NCBI GenBank assembly: GCA_017640505.1
Contig: JAEPQO010000001.1
Coordinates: forward strand, 1,194,625 to 1,258,624
Length of the DNA: 64,000 nucleotides
Source: Rhodospirillales bacterium
GTDB taxonomy: Bacteria > Pseudomonadota > Alphaproteobacteria > Rhodospirillales > Casp-alpha2
Direction: 5' to 3'
A program made the position numbers and the translations under genes. Under the pieces are notes generated by a model, which saw only the letters and a list, made by a program, of their open reading frames with translations, was not told the origin of the DNA and made no database searches. Below are positions 9,075 through 16,539 of this stretch, one piece after another; the stretch's first letter is position 1, and the number at the start of each line of letters is the position of its first letter.

Positions 9075-9260
9075 ATGGTCGATCAAGACAACTCACCGCA
9101 ACAGGGTGCGCCCGCTGACGGCGACGATGAACGCGTCCCGCCGATGCAGGCCATCTTGGATAACCCGTTCTTACTGCTGTTCATCGGCGTCGCCGTGCCG
9201 GCTGTTTTCTATACAATCTGGGGGATCATGGAAATCGCCGCGATCCCCATAGCGAAATAG
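9075..9260 (+). CDS. Small single-helix subunit (CbaD/IIa-like) of haem-copper NO reductase
   Basis: This is a 61-residue protein. A charged, disordered N-terminus (about 1-25) leads to one transmembrane helix (PFLLLFIGVAVPAVFYTIWG, about 31-50). It is the first gene of the CuA/catalytic-subunit operon and precedes the CuA subunit by 9 bp. B-family haem-copper enzymes such as ba3 have an extra single-helix subunit IIa encoded by a tiny gene in the same place, and this is the likely equivalent. The ATG at 9075 follows AGGGGAGACG. Size, topology and position support the call; sequence similarity to CbaD was not tested. Confidence 0.7.
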   Translation: MVDQDNSPQQGAPADGDDERVPPMQAILDNPFLLLFIGVAVPAVFYTIWGIMEIAAIPIAK

Positions 9261-9269
9261 GGGGTCGAC

Positions 9270-9809
9270 ATGGCCGTTACACCGCCGCAAGACCGGCTTT
9301 GGTGGAAGGAGCCGCTGGCGCGGATGGAAATCACATGGATTTCCATCGCGTTCGTCTGGGGTCTGGTGATGTTCTTCACCATGGTCTACTGGCACATCGA
9401 CGGGAAGCAGAACCTGTCCAACGAGGCATACCGGATCAGTCCGGACGCGTTCGCCGAGAAGGTGGAAGTGTTTGCCGATGAATACACCGTGCGTGAAGAA
9501 GGCGAGACGGGAATCCCGGTCGTGCGCCCGCCCGCCGGTGGCGATGCCTACATGCTCGGGCGTCTATGGGACTGGTGGCCGATTCTGGAACTGAAGAAGG
9601 GCGAGAGCTATCGCCTGCACCTGAGTTCGCTCGACTGGATGCACGGTTTCTCGCTGCAGCCGGCGAACATCAACATCCAGGTTCACCCGAATTACGAAAT
9701 GGTGCTGACGATCACGCCGGATAAGGCGGGGGTCTACAGCGTCGTATGTAACGAATTTTGCGGCATCGGCCATCACCAGATGGTCGGACGCATTTATGTG
9801 ACCGAGTAG
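9270..9809 (+). CDS. norS: CuA-containing subunit II of haem-copper NO reductase (NorS-like)
   Basis: The 179-residue protein has one N-terminal membrane anchor (about 20-41) and a periplasmic cupredoxin domain. All CuA ligands are visible: His125 (DWMHGF), then Cys160, Glu162, Cys164, His168 and Met171 in CNEFCGIGHHQM. It is shorter than aa3 subunit II, which has two helices, and resembles ba3 and NorS subunits. It would take electrons from cytochrome c and pass them to the catalytic subunit 9 bp downstream. The norS-norY-senC gene order is known from nitrifiers with sNOR. The symbol is by that analogy. Confidence 0.85.
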   Translation: MAVTPPQDRLWWKEPLARMEITWISIAFVWGLVMFFTMVYWHIDGKQNLSNEAYRISPDAFAEKVEVFADEYTVREEGETGIPVVRPPAGGDAYMLGRLWDWWPILELKKGESYRLHLSSLDWMHGFSLQPANINIQVHPNYEMVLTITPDKAGVYSVVCNEFCGIGHHQMVGRIYVTE

Positions 9810-9818
9810 GGGGCGGAG

Positions 9819-11516
9819 ATGGCAACGACATTTGCACACCGGGTATGCCCGGATACGGGATTGAAGGTTTGCAGGAATGCGGAGGCCCTGATCAAGGCGA
9901 ACGCGGTCGTGGCGATCGTGTTCCTCGCCATCGGTGGTCTGTTCGGTTTGCTGGTGGCCCTGACACGCTGGCCGGCGGTCCACATCCTGCCGGCGGACCT
10001 GTTCTATCTGGCACTGACGGCGCATGGCGCCGACATCCTGATTTTCTGGATCATCTTCTTCGAAATCGCGATTCTCTACTTTGCATCGGCGGTTCTATTG
10101 AACTGCAGGCTGGCGACGCCACGTTTCGCCTGGCTCGCCTTTGCTTTGATGCTGGTCGGCGCCTTGATGGGCAACGTAGCCGTCCTGCAGGGTGAATCGA
10201 GCGTGATGTTCACGTCCTATGTGCCGATGCAGGCTGCGCCGCACTTCTATCTCGGCCTCATCCTGTTCGCCGTCGGGGCGTTGATCGCGGTCTTCGTCTT
10301 TTTCGGGACGCTCGTCGTCGCGCACCAGGAAAAGACCTACGAAGGTTCCATCCCCTTGGTCACGTTCGGCGCGGTGGCGGCAGCGATTATTGCCGTCTAC
10401 ACCATCGCGTCGGGCGCGATCATTCTCATCCCGACGTTCCTGTGGTCGGTCGGCTTGATCGGGGAAATCGATACGCTGACCTACCGGGTTGTCTGGTGGG
10501 GGCTCGGCCACTCGTCGCAGCAGATCAACGTCGCGGCGCACGTCGCGGTCTGGTATGCGATTGCCGCGCTGACCGTCGGCTCCAAGCCGCTCAGCGAAAA
10601 AGTCAGCCGGATGGCGTTCCTTCTCTATATCGCCTTCCTGCCGATCGCGTCGGCGCACCACCTGCTGACGGACCCGGGCCTCAGTTCCGAATTCAAGATT
10701 TTCAACACGTCCTATGCGATCTATCTCGCCGTGCTGGCGAGCATGATCCATGGCATGAGCGTGCCGGGCGCCATCGAAGCCGCACAACGCCGGAACGGCT
10801 TTACGCAGGGCGTGTTCGGCTGGCTCCGGAATGCACCATGGGGGAATCCCGCGTTCTCCGGGATGTTCTTGTCGGTGGTCATGTTCGGCTTCGTCGGCGG
10901 GATCTCGGGCGTCGTTCTCGGCACCGAGCAGTTGAACCTGCTGATGCACAACACGCTCTACGTCACCGGGCACTTCCACGGTACGGTCGCGGCGGGGACG
11001 ACGCTGGCGTTCATGGCGATCACGTATCTCGTCATTCCGTTGATCTTCCGGCGCGAGTTAATCCTCAAAAGATGGTGCAAGTGGCAGCCCTACCTGTTCG
11101 GGATCGGCACGTTCGGTATCTCGATGCTGATGATGGGCGCAGGGACGCTGGGTGTTTCCAGGCGTCACTGGGATATGACGTTCTCGGATGCCACGCTCAG
11201 CTTCGACTATCCGCCGGCAGCGTTCCTGATGATGGGGCTGAACGGTATCTTTGCCGTGCTGGCGACCATCGGCGGCATCATGTTCGTCGTCATCGTCGTC
11301 GGGTCGGTTCTGGCTGGCAAGTCGCGTGACGCGGAAGCCGCCAAAACGTCGCCGATCATCTTCCAGGGTGGCGGCGCGACCATTGCCGGTCACGGGGGCG
11401 AAGCAACGCTGAAGCTGCCGGGGACGGTGACACTTGTGACCGTGTTCTTCATCAGCTTCGTGCTCTACTACTTCGTGAACTGGAAGTTCCTGTCCGAAGT
11501 GTGGCCGCTCAGCTGA
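9819..11516 (+). CDS. norY: Catalytic subunit of haem-copper NO reductase (sNOR/NorY-like)
   Basis: The 565-residue protein has about 13-14 membrane helices. It keeps the haem and copper histidines: His69 (low-spin haem), His231 and His280-His281 (metal B), His377 nearby, His385 (high-spin haem) and His387 (low-spin haem). In oxygen reductases the helix VI motif is HPEVY, whose Tyr is cross-linked to the first His. Here it reads HSSQQ, so Gln235 occupies the Tyr position. Loss of this Tyr is the hallmark of NO-reducing members. The neighbours (CuA subunit, CtaB, SenC, a DNR-type box and the nir cluster) support NO reduction. An eNOR or another B-family NOR subclass cannot be excluded without a tree. 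Confidence 0.8.
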   Translation: MATTFAHRVCPDTGLKVCRNAEALIKANAVVAIVFLAIGGLFGLLVALTRWPAVHILPADLFYLALTAHGADILIFWIIFFEIAILYFASAVLLNCRLATPRFAWLAFALMLVGALMGNVAVLQGESSVMFTSYVPMQAAPHFYLGLILFAVGALIAVFVFFGTLVVAHQEKTYEGSIPLVTFGAVAAAIIAVYTIASGAIILIPTFLWSVGLIGEIDTLTYRVVWWGLGHSSQQINVAAHVAVWYAIAALTVGSKPLSEKVSRMAFLLYIAFLPIASAHHLLTDPGLSSEFKIFNTSYAIYLAVLASMIHGMSVPGAIEAAQRRNGFTQGVFGWLRNAPWGNPAFSGMFLSVVMFGFVGGISGVVLGTEQLNLLMHNTLYVTGHFHGTVAAGTTLAFMAITYLVIPLIFRRELILKRWCKWQPYLFGIGTFGISMLMMGAGTLGVSRRHWDMTFSDATLSFDYPPAAFLMMGLNGIFAVLATIGGIMFVVIVVGSVLAGKSRDAEAAKTSPIIFQGGGATIAGHGGEATLKLPGTVTLVTVFFISFVLYYFVNWKFLSEVWPLS

Positions 11517-11540
11517 TGCCGTAACGGAGTGAGGTACGCC

Positions 11541-12413
11541 ATGAAGGCGACGCTTAAGGAACTCTACGGTCTGTTCAAGATCCGCATCGGTCTCGCCATC
11601 GCGCTCAGCGCGATGGCAGGCCTTGCGGTCACGCCGGGGGTGAGCCTCCCGGCCTGGCAGATCGCCGTGCTCGGGCTCACCGCTCTGGGCGCAAGTGCTG
11701 CGGCCGGTGCGTTCAATCAGCTGGTCGAGGTCGATCTCGATGCGCGGATGGCAAGGACCCGCCGCCGTCCGTTCGTCACCGGCAGGTACAAGACGGGTGC
11801 CGGCTGGCATCTGGGGATCCTGTTGCTGCTGGCGGGGTCCGTGACCGTTGCGGGACTGGTGCTCAATCCGCTGGTCGGCCTTTACCTGTTCCTTGGCGCG
11901 GTTACATACGGCGTTGTCTATACCGTCTGGCTGAAGCCGCGGACGCCGTGGAACATCGTCATCGGCGGGCTTTCCGGCACCTTTGCCGTCCTCGCGGGAT
12001 CGGCGGCGATTGCGCCGGTGCCCGGGCCGCTGCCGGTAATCATGGCGATGGTGCTGTTTCTCTGGACGCCGCCGCACTTCTGGTCCCTCGCCGCGGCGCT
12101 CGAAAAGGACTATGCGAGCGCGCACGTCCCCATGCTGCCGGTCGTGCTCGGCATCGAGCGAGGGGCGCGCGTCATCTTCGCGCACACGGTGGTGCTGGTT
12201 GCCATCTCGTTGCTGCCGGGTCTGTTCGGGTACGGGCCGGTCTACATGGTTCCGGCGGCGCTCGGCGGCGGGTATTTTCTTTATCGCGCATGGCATTTTG
12301 TCAAAACGCCACAGCCCGGGATGGCTATGCGCGCTTTCTTCGCCTCGTTGGCGCAACTGATCCTGGTTCTTGCCGGCGCGATGCTGGAGGGGGGAGCCCT
12401 TGTCCAGTGGTAG
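11541..12413 (+). CDS. ctaB: Protoheme IX farnesyltransferase (haem O synthase)
   Basis: The 290-residue protein has about nine membrane helices. The prenyl-diphosphate-binding motif appears as NQLVEVDLDARMARTRRRP (about residues 59-77) and the second conserved block as WLKPRTPWNIVIGG. It converts haem B to haem O. Placement between the catalytic subunit and SenC suggests that the reductase upstream uses haem O or, with CtaA encoded elsewhere, haem A. I chose ATG 11541 over the GTG at 11529 because GGAGTGAGG lies just upstream. It overlaps the next gene by 14 bp. Confidence 0.92.
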   Translation: MKATLKELYGLFKIRIGLAIALSAMAGLAVTPGVSLPAWQIAVLGLTALGASAAAGAFNQLVEVDLDARMARTRRRPFVTGRYKTGAGWHLGILLLLAGSVTVAGLVLNPLVGLYLFLGAVTYGVVYTVWLKPRTPWNIVIGGLSGTFAVLAGSAAIAPVPGPLPVIMAMVLFLWTPPHFWSLAAALEKDYASAHVPMLPVVLGIERGARVIFAHTVVLVAISLLPGLFGYGPVYMVPAALGGGYFLYRAWHFVKTPQPGMAMRAFFASLAQLILVLAGAMLEGGALVQW

Positions 12414-13215
12414 ACGAGCGCTGGCCGCCCTGCTCACGTTGGCGATCGTTTGTATGATGGCGGCGCCCGCGTCGGCGGCGTTGGCCTTCGACCGTGCCGA
12501 GGCGTTGCAGGTATCGCAGGCGTCGATCGGCAATACGCTCAGCGAGTACGTCCTGACCGATACCCGCAACCAACAGGTGACGCTCGGTTCCTACCTGAAC
12601 AAGCCGCTGGTGATCAGTCTTATTTATACGGGATGCAACGATATCTGCCCGATGGTGTCGGAGACGCTGGCGGATGCCGTCGAGGTCGCCCGCGACGCCT
12701 TCGGCAAGGACAGCTTCGGCGTCCTCACCATCGGTTTCGATGCGCGCAACGACAGCCCGGCGCGCATGCGCTCATACGCTGCGTCGCATGGGATCAACGT
12801 TTCAGGCTGGACGTTCCTGAGCGCTGACGCCGCGACCGTCGACCGGTTGTCCCGCGATCTCGGGTTTACCTTCCGCCCGTCGCCGCAGGGCTTCGATCAT
12901 CTGTCGCAGACGTCCGTAATCGACACCGACGGCCGGGTTTACCGACATATATACGGTGCTGATTTCGAAGCGCCGCTGCTCGTGGAGCCGATCAAGCAAC
13001 TGATCTACGGTGGCCGCATCGAGATGACCAGCATCGACGGTCTGATCAACCGCGTGAAACTGTTCTGCACGCTCTATGACCCGGCGAGCGGCAAGTACCG
13101 TTTCGATTACTCCATCTTCATTACCATCGTGATGGGGTCTCTTACCTTGTCCGGAATCGGCTTTGTCATCGTGCGCTCGCTGATCGCGCACTGGCGTGGC
13201 TCCCGGCATGCCTGA
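12400..13215 (+). CDS. senC: SCO1/SenC copper chaperone
   Basis: The 271-residue protein has a signal sequence ending ASA (about residue 26), a thioredoxin-like SCO domain and a C-terminal membrane helix near residues 240-262. The copper-binding CxxxCP motif is seen as CNDICP (Cys79, Cys83), and the distal His lies in FDHLSQTSVID. SCO proteins deliver copper to the CuA site, here presumably of the NorS-like subunit. The start is probably TTG 12400, with GGAGGGGGGAG upstream and a 14-bp overlap with ctaB. A second TTG at 12370 is less likely. Confidence 0.88.
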   Translation: MSSGRRALAALLTLAIVCMMAAPASAALAFDRAEALQVSQASIGNTLSEYVLTDTRNQQVTLGSYLNKPLVISLIYTGCNDICPMVSETLADAVEVARDAFGKDSFGVLTIGFDARNDSPARMRSYAASHGINVSGWTFLSADAATVDRLSRDLGFTFRPSPQGFDHLSQTSVIDTDGRVYRHIYGADFEAPLLVEPIKQLIYGGRIEMTSIDGLINRVKLFCTLYDPASGKYRFDYSIFITIVMGSLTLSGIGFVIVRSLIAHWRGSRHA

Positions 13216-13239
13216 GCCGCCCCCGGCCGGAGCACTTTG

Positions 13240-14805
13240 ATGACAGCAATTCAATCCGTTCTGCGTATTCCGTTCATGTGGCTGGAAGGCTGGTTCGACT
13301 GGGCTTTCGGGCCGCGCTGGAATCCGATGTATTACCTGGGCGGGCTGGGATTCTTCTACTTCTGGATCGTCGCCGTATCCGGTCTTTACGTATACGCGTT
13401 CTTCGATACCGGCCTTACCGAAGCCTATGATTCGGTCGAAAGCCTGACGCACGGGCAATGGTACCTGGGCGGTGTCATGCGTTCGCTGCACCGCTACGCG
13501 TCGGACGCGCTGGTCGTCATGATGGTCCTGCACATGGTGCGCGAGTTCGCTTTCGACCATTACCGCGGGGCGCGCTTTTTCTCGTGGATTACCGGCGTGC
13601 CGATGCTGTGGCTGGTGATCGCGGCGGGAATCACGGGGTACTGGCTGGTGTGGGACGAACTTGCACAGTACGTCGCCATTGTCTCGTCGGAGTGGCTCGA
13701 CTGGCTGCCGATCTTCGGCGAGCCGATCGCGCGCAATTTCATGCACCAGGGGAGCCTCGACGACCGGTTCTTCACGCTGTTGATCTTCCTGCACATTGCC
13801 GTGCCGCTGATCCTGCTGCTGGTCATGTGGATTCATTTGCAGCGCATCAGCTATGCAAAGTGGAAACCCGCACGCGGTCTTTCCATCGGTACGATGCTGA
13901 TGATGCTCGCGCTGTCGTTCGCTTACCCGGCGGTGAGCCACGGCCCGGCAAATCTCGACCGCGTGCCGCAGCAGCTCGACCTCGACTGGTACTACCTGTT
14001 CGCCTACCCGCTGGTCGACAACTGGGGGGCGGGTACCGTGTGGGCGCTTGTCTTCGCCGGAACGCTGGCCTTGATGCTCGTGCCCTGGCTGCCGCCGCGC
14101 AAGGCGCGTCCCGTGGCGGTTGTCGACCTTGATAACTGCAACGGTTGCGGCCGGTGCGCCAGCGATTGTCCGTTCGGTGCCATTACGATGGTCCCGCGCA
14201 CCGACGGCCAGCCGTTCGAGGGGCAGGCCAAGGTCGACCCCGACGTGTGCGTCAGTTGCGGCATATGCGTCGGTGCCTGTCCGACGGCGATGCCGTTTCG
14301 CCTGTTCAGCGACCTGGTGCCGGGCATCGATCTCCCGGAACTGACGGCGCTGCAGCTGAGGGACCGGATCCACGACGTGACCAAAAACCTCGAAGGCAAC
14401 GCGCGGATCCTGATCGTCGGCTGCAAGCATGGCATCCAGAGCGGCAAGCTCACCGGCAGCGGGCGTGCCGCCGTCGATCTGCCGTGTGCCGGCATGCTGC
14501 CGCCGCCGTATATTGATTATGTTCTCTCCAAAGGGCTGGCCGACGGCGTTGCGGTGGTCGGTTGTCGCGCCGGCGAATGCCAGTATCGACTTGGTCAGGA
14601 ATGGAGCGAAGACCGCTTCGAACGCAGGCGCGACCCCCATCTGCGAAACCGTGTCCCGCGTGAGCGTTTGCTCAGGGTGTGGCGGGCGCCGGTCGAGTGG
14701 CGGCGTGCGCTTGCCGATATCGAGGCATTTCAGGCCAATCTGAAAACGCTCGATGCGCCGCGGACTTCAGCGCCGCCGAAACGGCGAAAGGAGCGGCAAT
14801 CATGA
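13240..14805 (+). CDS. Cytochrome b-ferredoxin-MvhD fusion protein
   Basis: This 521-residue protein joins three modules. First is a cytochrome b/b6-type di-haem four-helix domain (about 1-230) with His84-x13-His98 and His185-x13-His199. Next is a 2x[4Fe-4S] ferredoxin domain with CxxCxxCxxxCP twice (Cys300-310 and Cys337-347). Last is an MvhD/FlpD-like [2Fe-2S] domain (about 388-500) with PCAGM and GCRAGECQYRLG. MvhD normally links hydrogenase to heterodisulfide reductase in methanogens. Here the fusion sits in an NO reductase operon, so it may be a quinol- or thiol-linked electron module. Its partner is unknown. ATG 13240 has CCGGAG 7 bases upstream. Confidence 0.8.
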   Translation: MTAIQSVLRIPFMWLEGWFDWAFGPRWNPMYYLGGLGFFYFWIVAVSGLYVYAFFDTGLTEAYDSVESLTHGQWYLGGVMRSLHRYASDALVVMMVLHMVREFAFDHYRGARFFSWITGVPMLWLVIAAGITGYWLVWDELAQYVAIVSSEWLDWLPIFGEPIARNFMHQGSLDDRFFTLLIFLHIAVPLILLLVMWIHLQRISYAKWKPARGLSIGTMLMMLALSFAYPAVSHGPANLDRVPQQLDLDWYYLFAYPLVDNWGAGTVWALVFAGTLALMLVPWLPPRKARPVAVVDLDNCNGCGRCASDCPFGAITMVPRTDGQPFEGQAKVDPDVCVSCGICVGACPTAMPFRLFSDLVPGIDLPELTALQLRDRIHDVTKNLEGNARILIVGCKHGIQSGKLTGSGRAAVDLPCAGMLPPPYIDYVLSKGLADGVAVVGCRAGECQYRLGQEWSEDRFERRRDPHLRNRVPRERLLRVWRAPVEWRRALADIEAFQANLKTLDAPRTSAPPKRRKERQS

Positions 14806-15323
14806 TGAAAGTGCTCCGCTTCGCCGCGCAAGCTGTCGTATATGCCGGGTTTGCCGTGCTCGTCGGATACTTCTCCGCGTCACCGCCGTATCAACTGATT
14901 GCGCCGGGCGAAGCACAGATCAAGCTGAGTCTTGCGTACGGTGGCAAACCGGCCGGCGGATGCCGTGACCGGACGGCGGAGGAGCTGGCGGCGCTGCCGC
15001 CGAACATGCGCAAGGCACAGATATGTTCCCGCGAACGCCTGCCGCTGACGGTCGAATTCGAGCTGGATGGCGACATTGTCTACCGGGATGTCCTGCCGCC
15101 GTCGGGCGTGCGGAACGACGGGCCGTCCCGGATGTACGAGAAGTTCATCGTCAACGCCGGTGACTACGAAATTGCCCTCAGGATGCGGTCGACGGACCGA
15201 GATGCCGGGTGGGATTTCGAAACGCGGCGGCATGTAAGCGTCGGACCCGGGGACAATCTCGCCATCGACTTCGATCCGGTTGCCGGCGGTTTCGTCTTTC
15301 CCCGGCTTGGAAAAGGAGGCTGA
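14802..15323 (+). CDS. Uncharacterised membrane-anchored periplasmic protein of the NOR operon
   Basis: The 173-residue product starts at ATG 14802, overlapping the previous stop by ATGA. It has an N-terminal helix (about 7-25) that would anchor a periplasmic, mostly beta-strand domain. Two conserved-looking cysteines (in GGCRDRT and QICSRERLP) and the LPPNMRKAQ motif stand out, as does a PSGVRNDGPS loop. The layout resembles an assembly or accessory factor rather than an enzyme. It is followed after 3 bp by the hemerythrin gene and so belongs to the same operon. No function is assigned. Confidence 0.75.
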   Translation: MMKVLRFAAQAVVYAGFAVLVGYFSASPPYQLIAPGEAQIKLSLAYGGKPAGGCRDRTAEELAALPPNMRKAQICSRERLPLTVEFELDGDIVYRDVLPPSGVRNDGPSRMYEKFIVNAGDYEIALRMRSTDRDAGWDFETRRHVSVGPGDNLAIDFDPVAGGFVFPRLGKGG

Positions 15324-15326
15324 GCC

Positions 15327-15728
15327 ATGGCCTTGATCGAGTGGCGTGACGAATTCCGGATCGGTATCGACGCCGTGGATCACGAGCACCGTGAACTGAT
15401 CGCGCTCATCAATCGTGCGCACGACAGTATCTCGGCGGATGCGTCACGCGAGGTGGTCGAGCGGTTTCTGGGCGAGATCTTCGCCAAGATCGCGGCCCAC
15501 TTCGCACTCGAGGAAAGCGTCATGCGCCGCTGCCGCTACGACCGGTATCTGGAACACAAGCAGGATCACGAGGCGCTGCTCGACGATATTCTCGAGATCA
15601 TTACCGAGTTCGACGCGGGCGGCTACGACCGCATGTCGGAAGAGCTGTCGCACCGCCTGCGGGACTGGTTCGTTGCACATTTCAAGTCAAAGGATGCGAG
15701 ATTGCACGAGCTGCTCGGTGTGTTCTGA
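15327..15728 (+). CDS. Bacteriohemerythrin
   Basis: The 133-residue four-helix protein contains the full hemerythrin di-iron ligand pattern: His19/His21 (VDHEHREL), His58 and Glu62 (HFALEE), His77 and His81 (HKQDH), and His118 and Asp123 (HFKSKD). Such proteins reversibly bind O2 and also react with NO. In this operon it could buffer NO or protect the reductase, which is inference. It is cytoplasmic, with no signal peptide. A Shine-Dalgarno (AAAGGAGG) precedes ATG 15327. It is the last obvious structural gene before the second Crp/Fnr regulator. Confidence 0.92.
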   Translation: MALIEWRDEFRIGIDAVDHEHRELIALINRAHDSISADASREVVERFLGEIFAKIAAHFALEESVMRRCRYDRYLEHKQDHEALLDDILEIITEFDAGGYDRMSEELSHRLRDWFVAHFKSKDARLHELLGVF

Positions 15729-15816
15729 GCGGTACCCGTGAGTCGACGTGAATGCGGAAAACGGCTAAACTTCGAGGGATTATGGGGCGCGCGGCGATGC
15801 GTCGCGCGAGGGAAGC

Positions 15817-16530
15817 ATGACAGATATCAGCGATGAGCACCTGAACATCGTTCGGGCGCAATCCCTGTTCTCGGGACTTGAGCGTCCGATATTGGAACGG
15901 TTGCTGGAAAGCGCGGCCGTCAGAACGTATCCGAAAGGCCGTTTGCTGTTTCAGCGTGGTGACCCCGCCGAGAGGTTTTTCATCATCGTCGGCGGCTGGG
16001 TGAAGATTTACAGGGATACATCGGCCGGCGAGCATGCGGTGCTTGGTGTCTTCAGCAGCGGCGACATGTTTGCCGAGGCGGCGGCTTTCCTTGGTGGCGG
16101 TTATCCGGCCAACGCGGAGATCATCGAAGACGCGACGATGATCATGTTCGAATCAAAGAGATTTGCGACGGTGGTCTCGGAAGAACCGAGTGTGGCGTTG
16201 AACATGCTCGCATCGATGTCGCGACATCTTCACCGGCTGGTCTATGAGGTCGAGACGTTGAAGACCCGTTCCGCGAGCCAGCGGCTTGTGGAGTTTCTGC
16301 TGCGACGCTGTCGTGGCGTCGAGGGCAAGGCGGTTGTCGACCTCCCTTACGACAAGAATCTGATTGCCGCGCGCTTGGGTGTGCAGCCGGAAAGTCTGTC
16401 CCGGCTGTTCAACAAGCTTCGCGATCATGGTGTCGAGTCCGACGCGCACAAAGTCTTTATCGCGGACGTGGACAAGCTTCGCGAGTACAGTCCCTACGAG
16501 GACGACGCGTTCGAACGTACCGTCGCCTGA
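15817..16530 (+). CDS. Crp/Fnr-family regulator, DNR-like (second copy)
   Basis: The 237-residue protein has the same layout as the regulator at 7690: a beta roll (about 15-120), a long helix and a winged helix with recognition segment LGVQPESLSRLFNKL. The FNR cysteine cluster is missing. The two share the PESLSR core but differ widely elsewhere, so they are diverged paralogues and not a recent duplication. It lies 88 bp after the hemerythrin and ends 9 bp from the convergent nnrS stop. It probably controls the nir and NOR genes through the CTTRAY-N4-GTTAAG boxes. Which of the two binds them is not decided by the sequence. Confidence 0.87.
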   Translation: MTDISDEHLNIVRAQSLFSGLERPILERLLESAAVRTYPKGRLLFQRGDPAERFFIIVGGWVKIYRDTSAGEHAVLGVFSSGDMFAEAAAFLGGGYPANAEIIEDATMIMFESKRFATVVSEEPSVALNMLASMSRHLHRLVYEVETLKTRSASQRLVEFLLRRCRGVEGKAVVDLPYDKNLIAARLGVQPESLSRLFNKLRDHGVESDAHKVFIADVDKLREYSPYEDDAFERTVA

Positions 16531-16539
16531 TCGGGTACC

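Noticed and set aside
11058-12569. Long minus-strand frame over the NOR catalytic subunit and ctaB
   Set aside because: It lies antisense to genes with clear membrane-protein signatures. Its translation is low-complexity (Arg/His/Asp/Gln-rich), as GC-rich shadow frames are.
12802-14640. Minus-strand frame of 612 codons
   Set aside because: It is antisense to senC and the cytochrome b fusion, with no start signal or recognisable domain and shadow-like composition.
15736-15816. DNR-type box before the second Crp/Fnr gene
   Set aside because: No TTAA/TTGA half-sites in the right spacing were found there.
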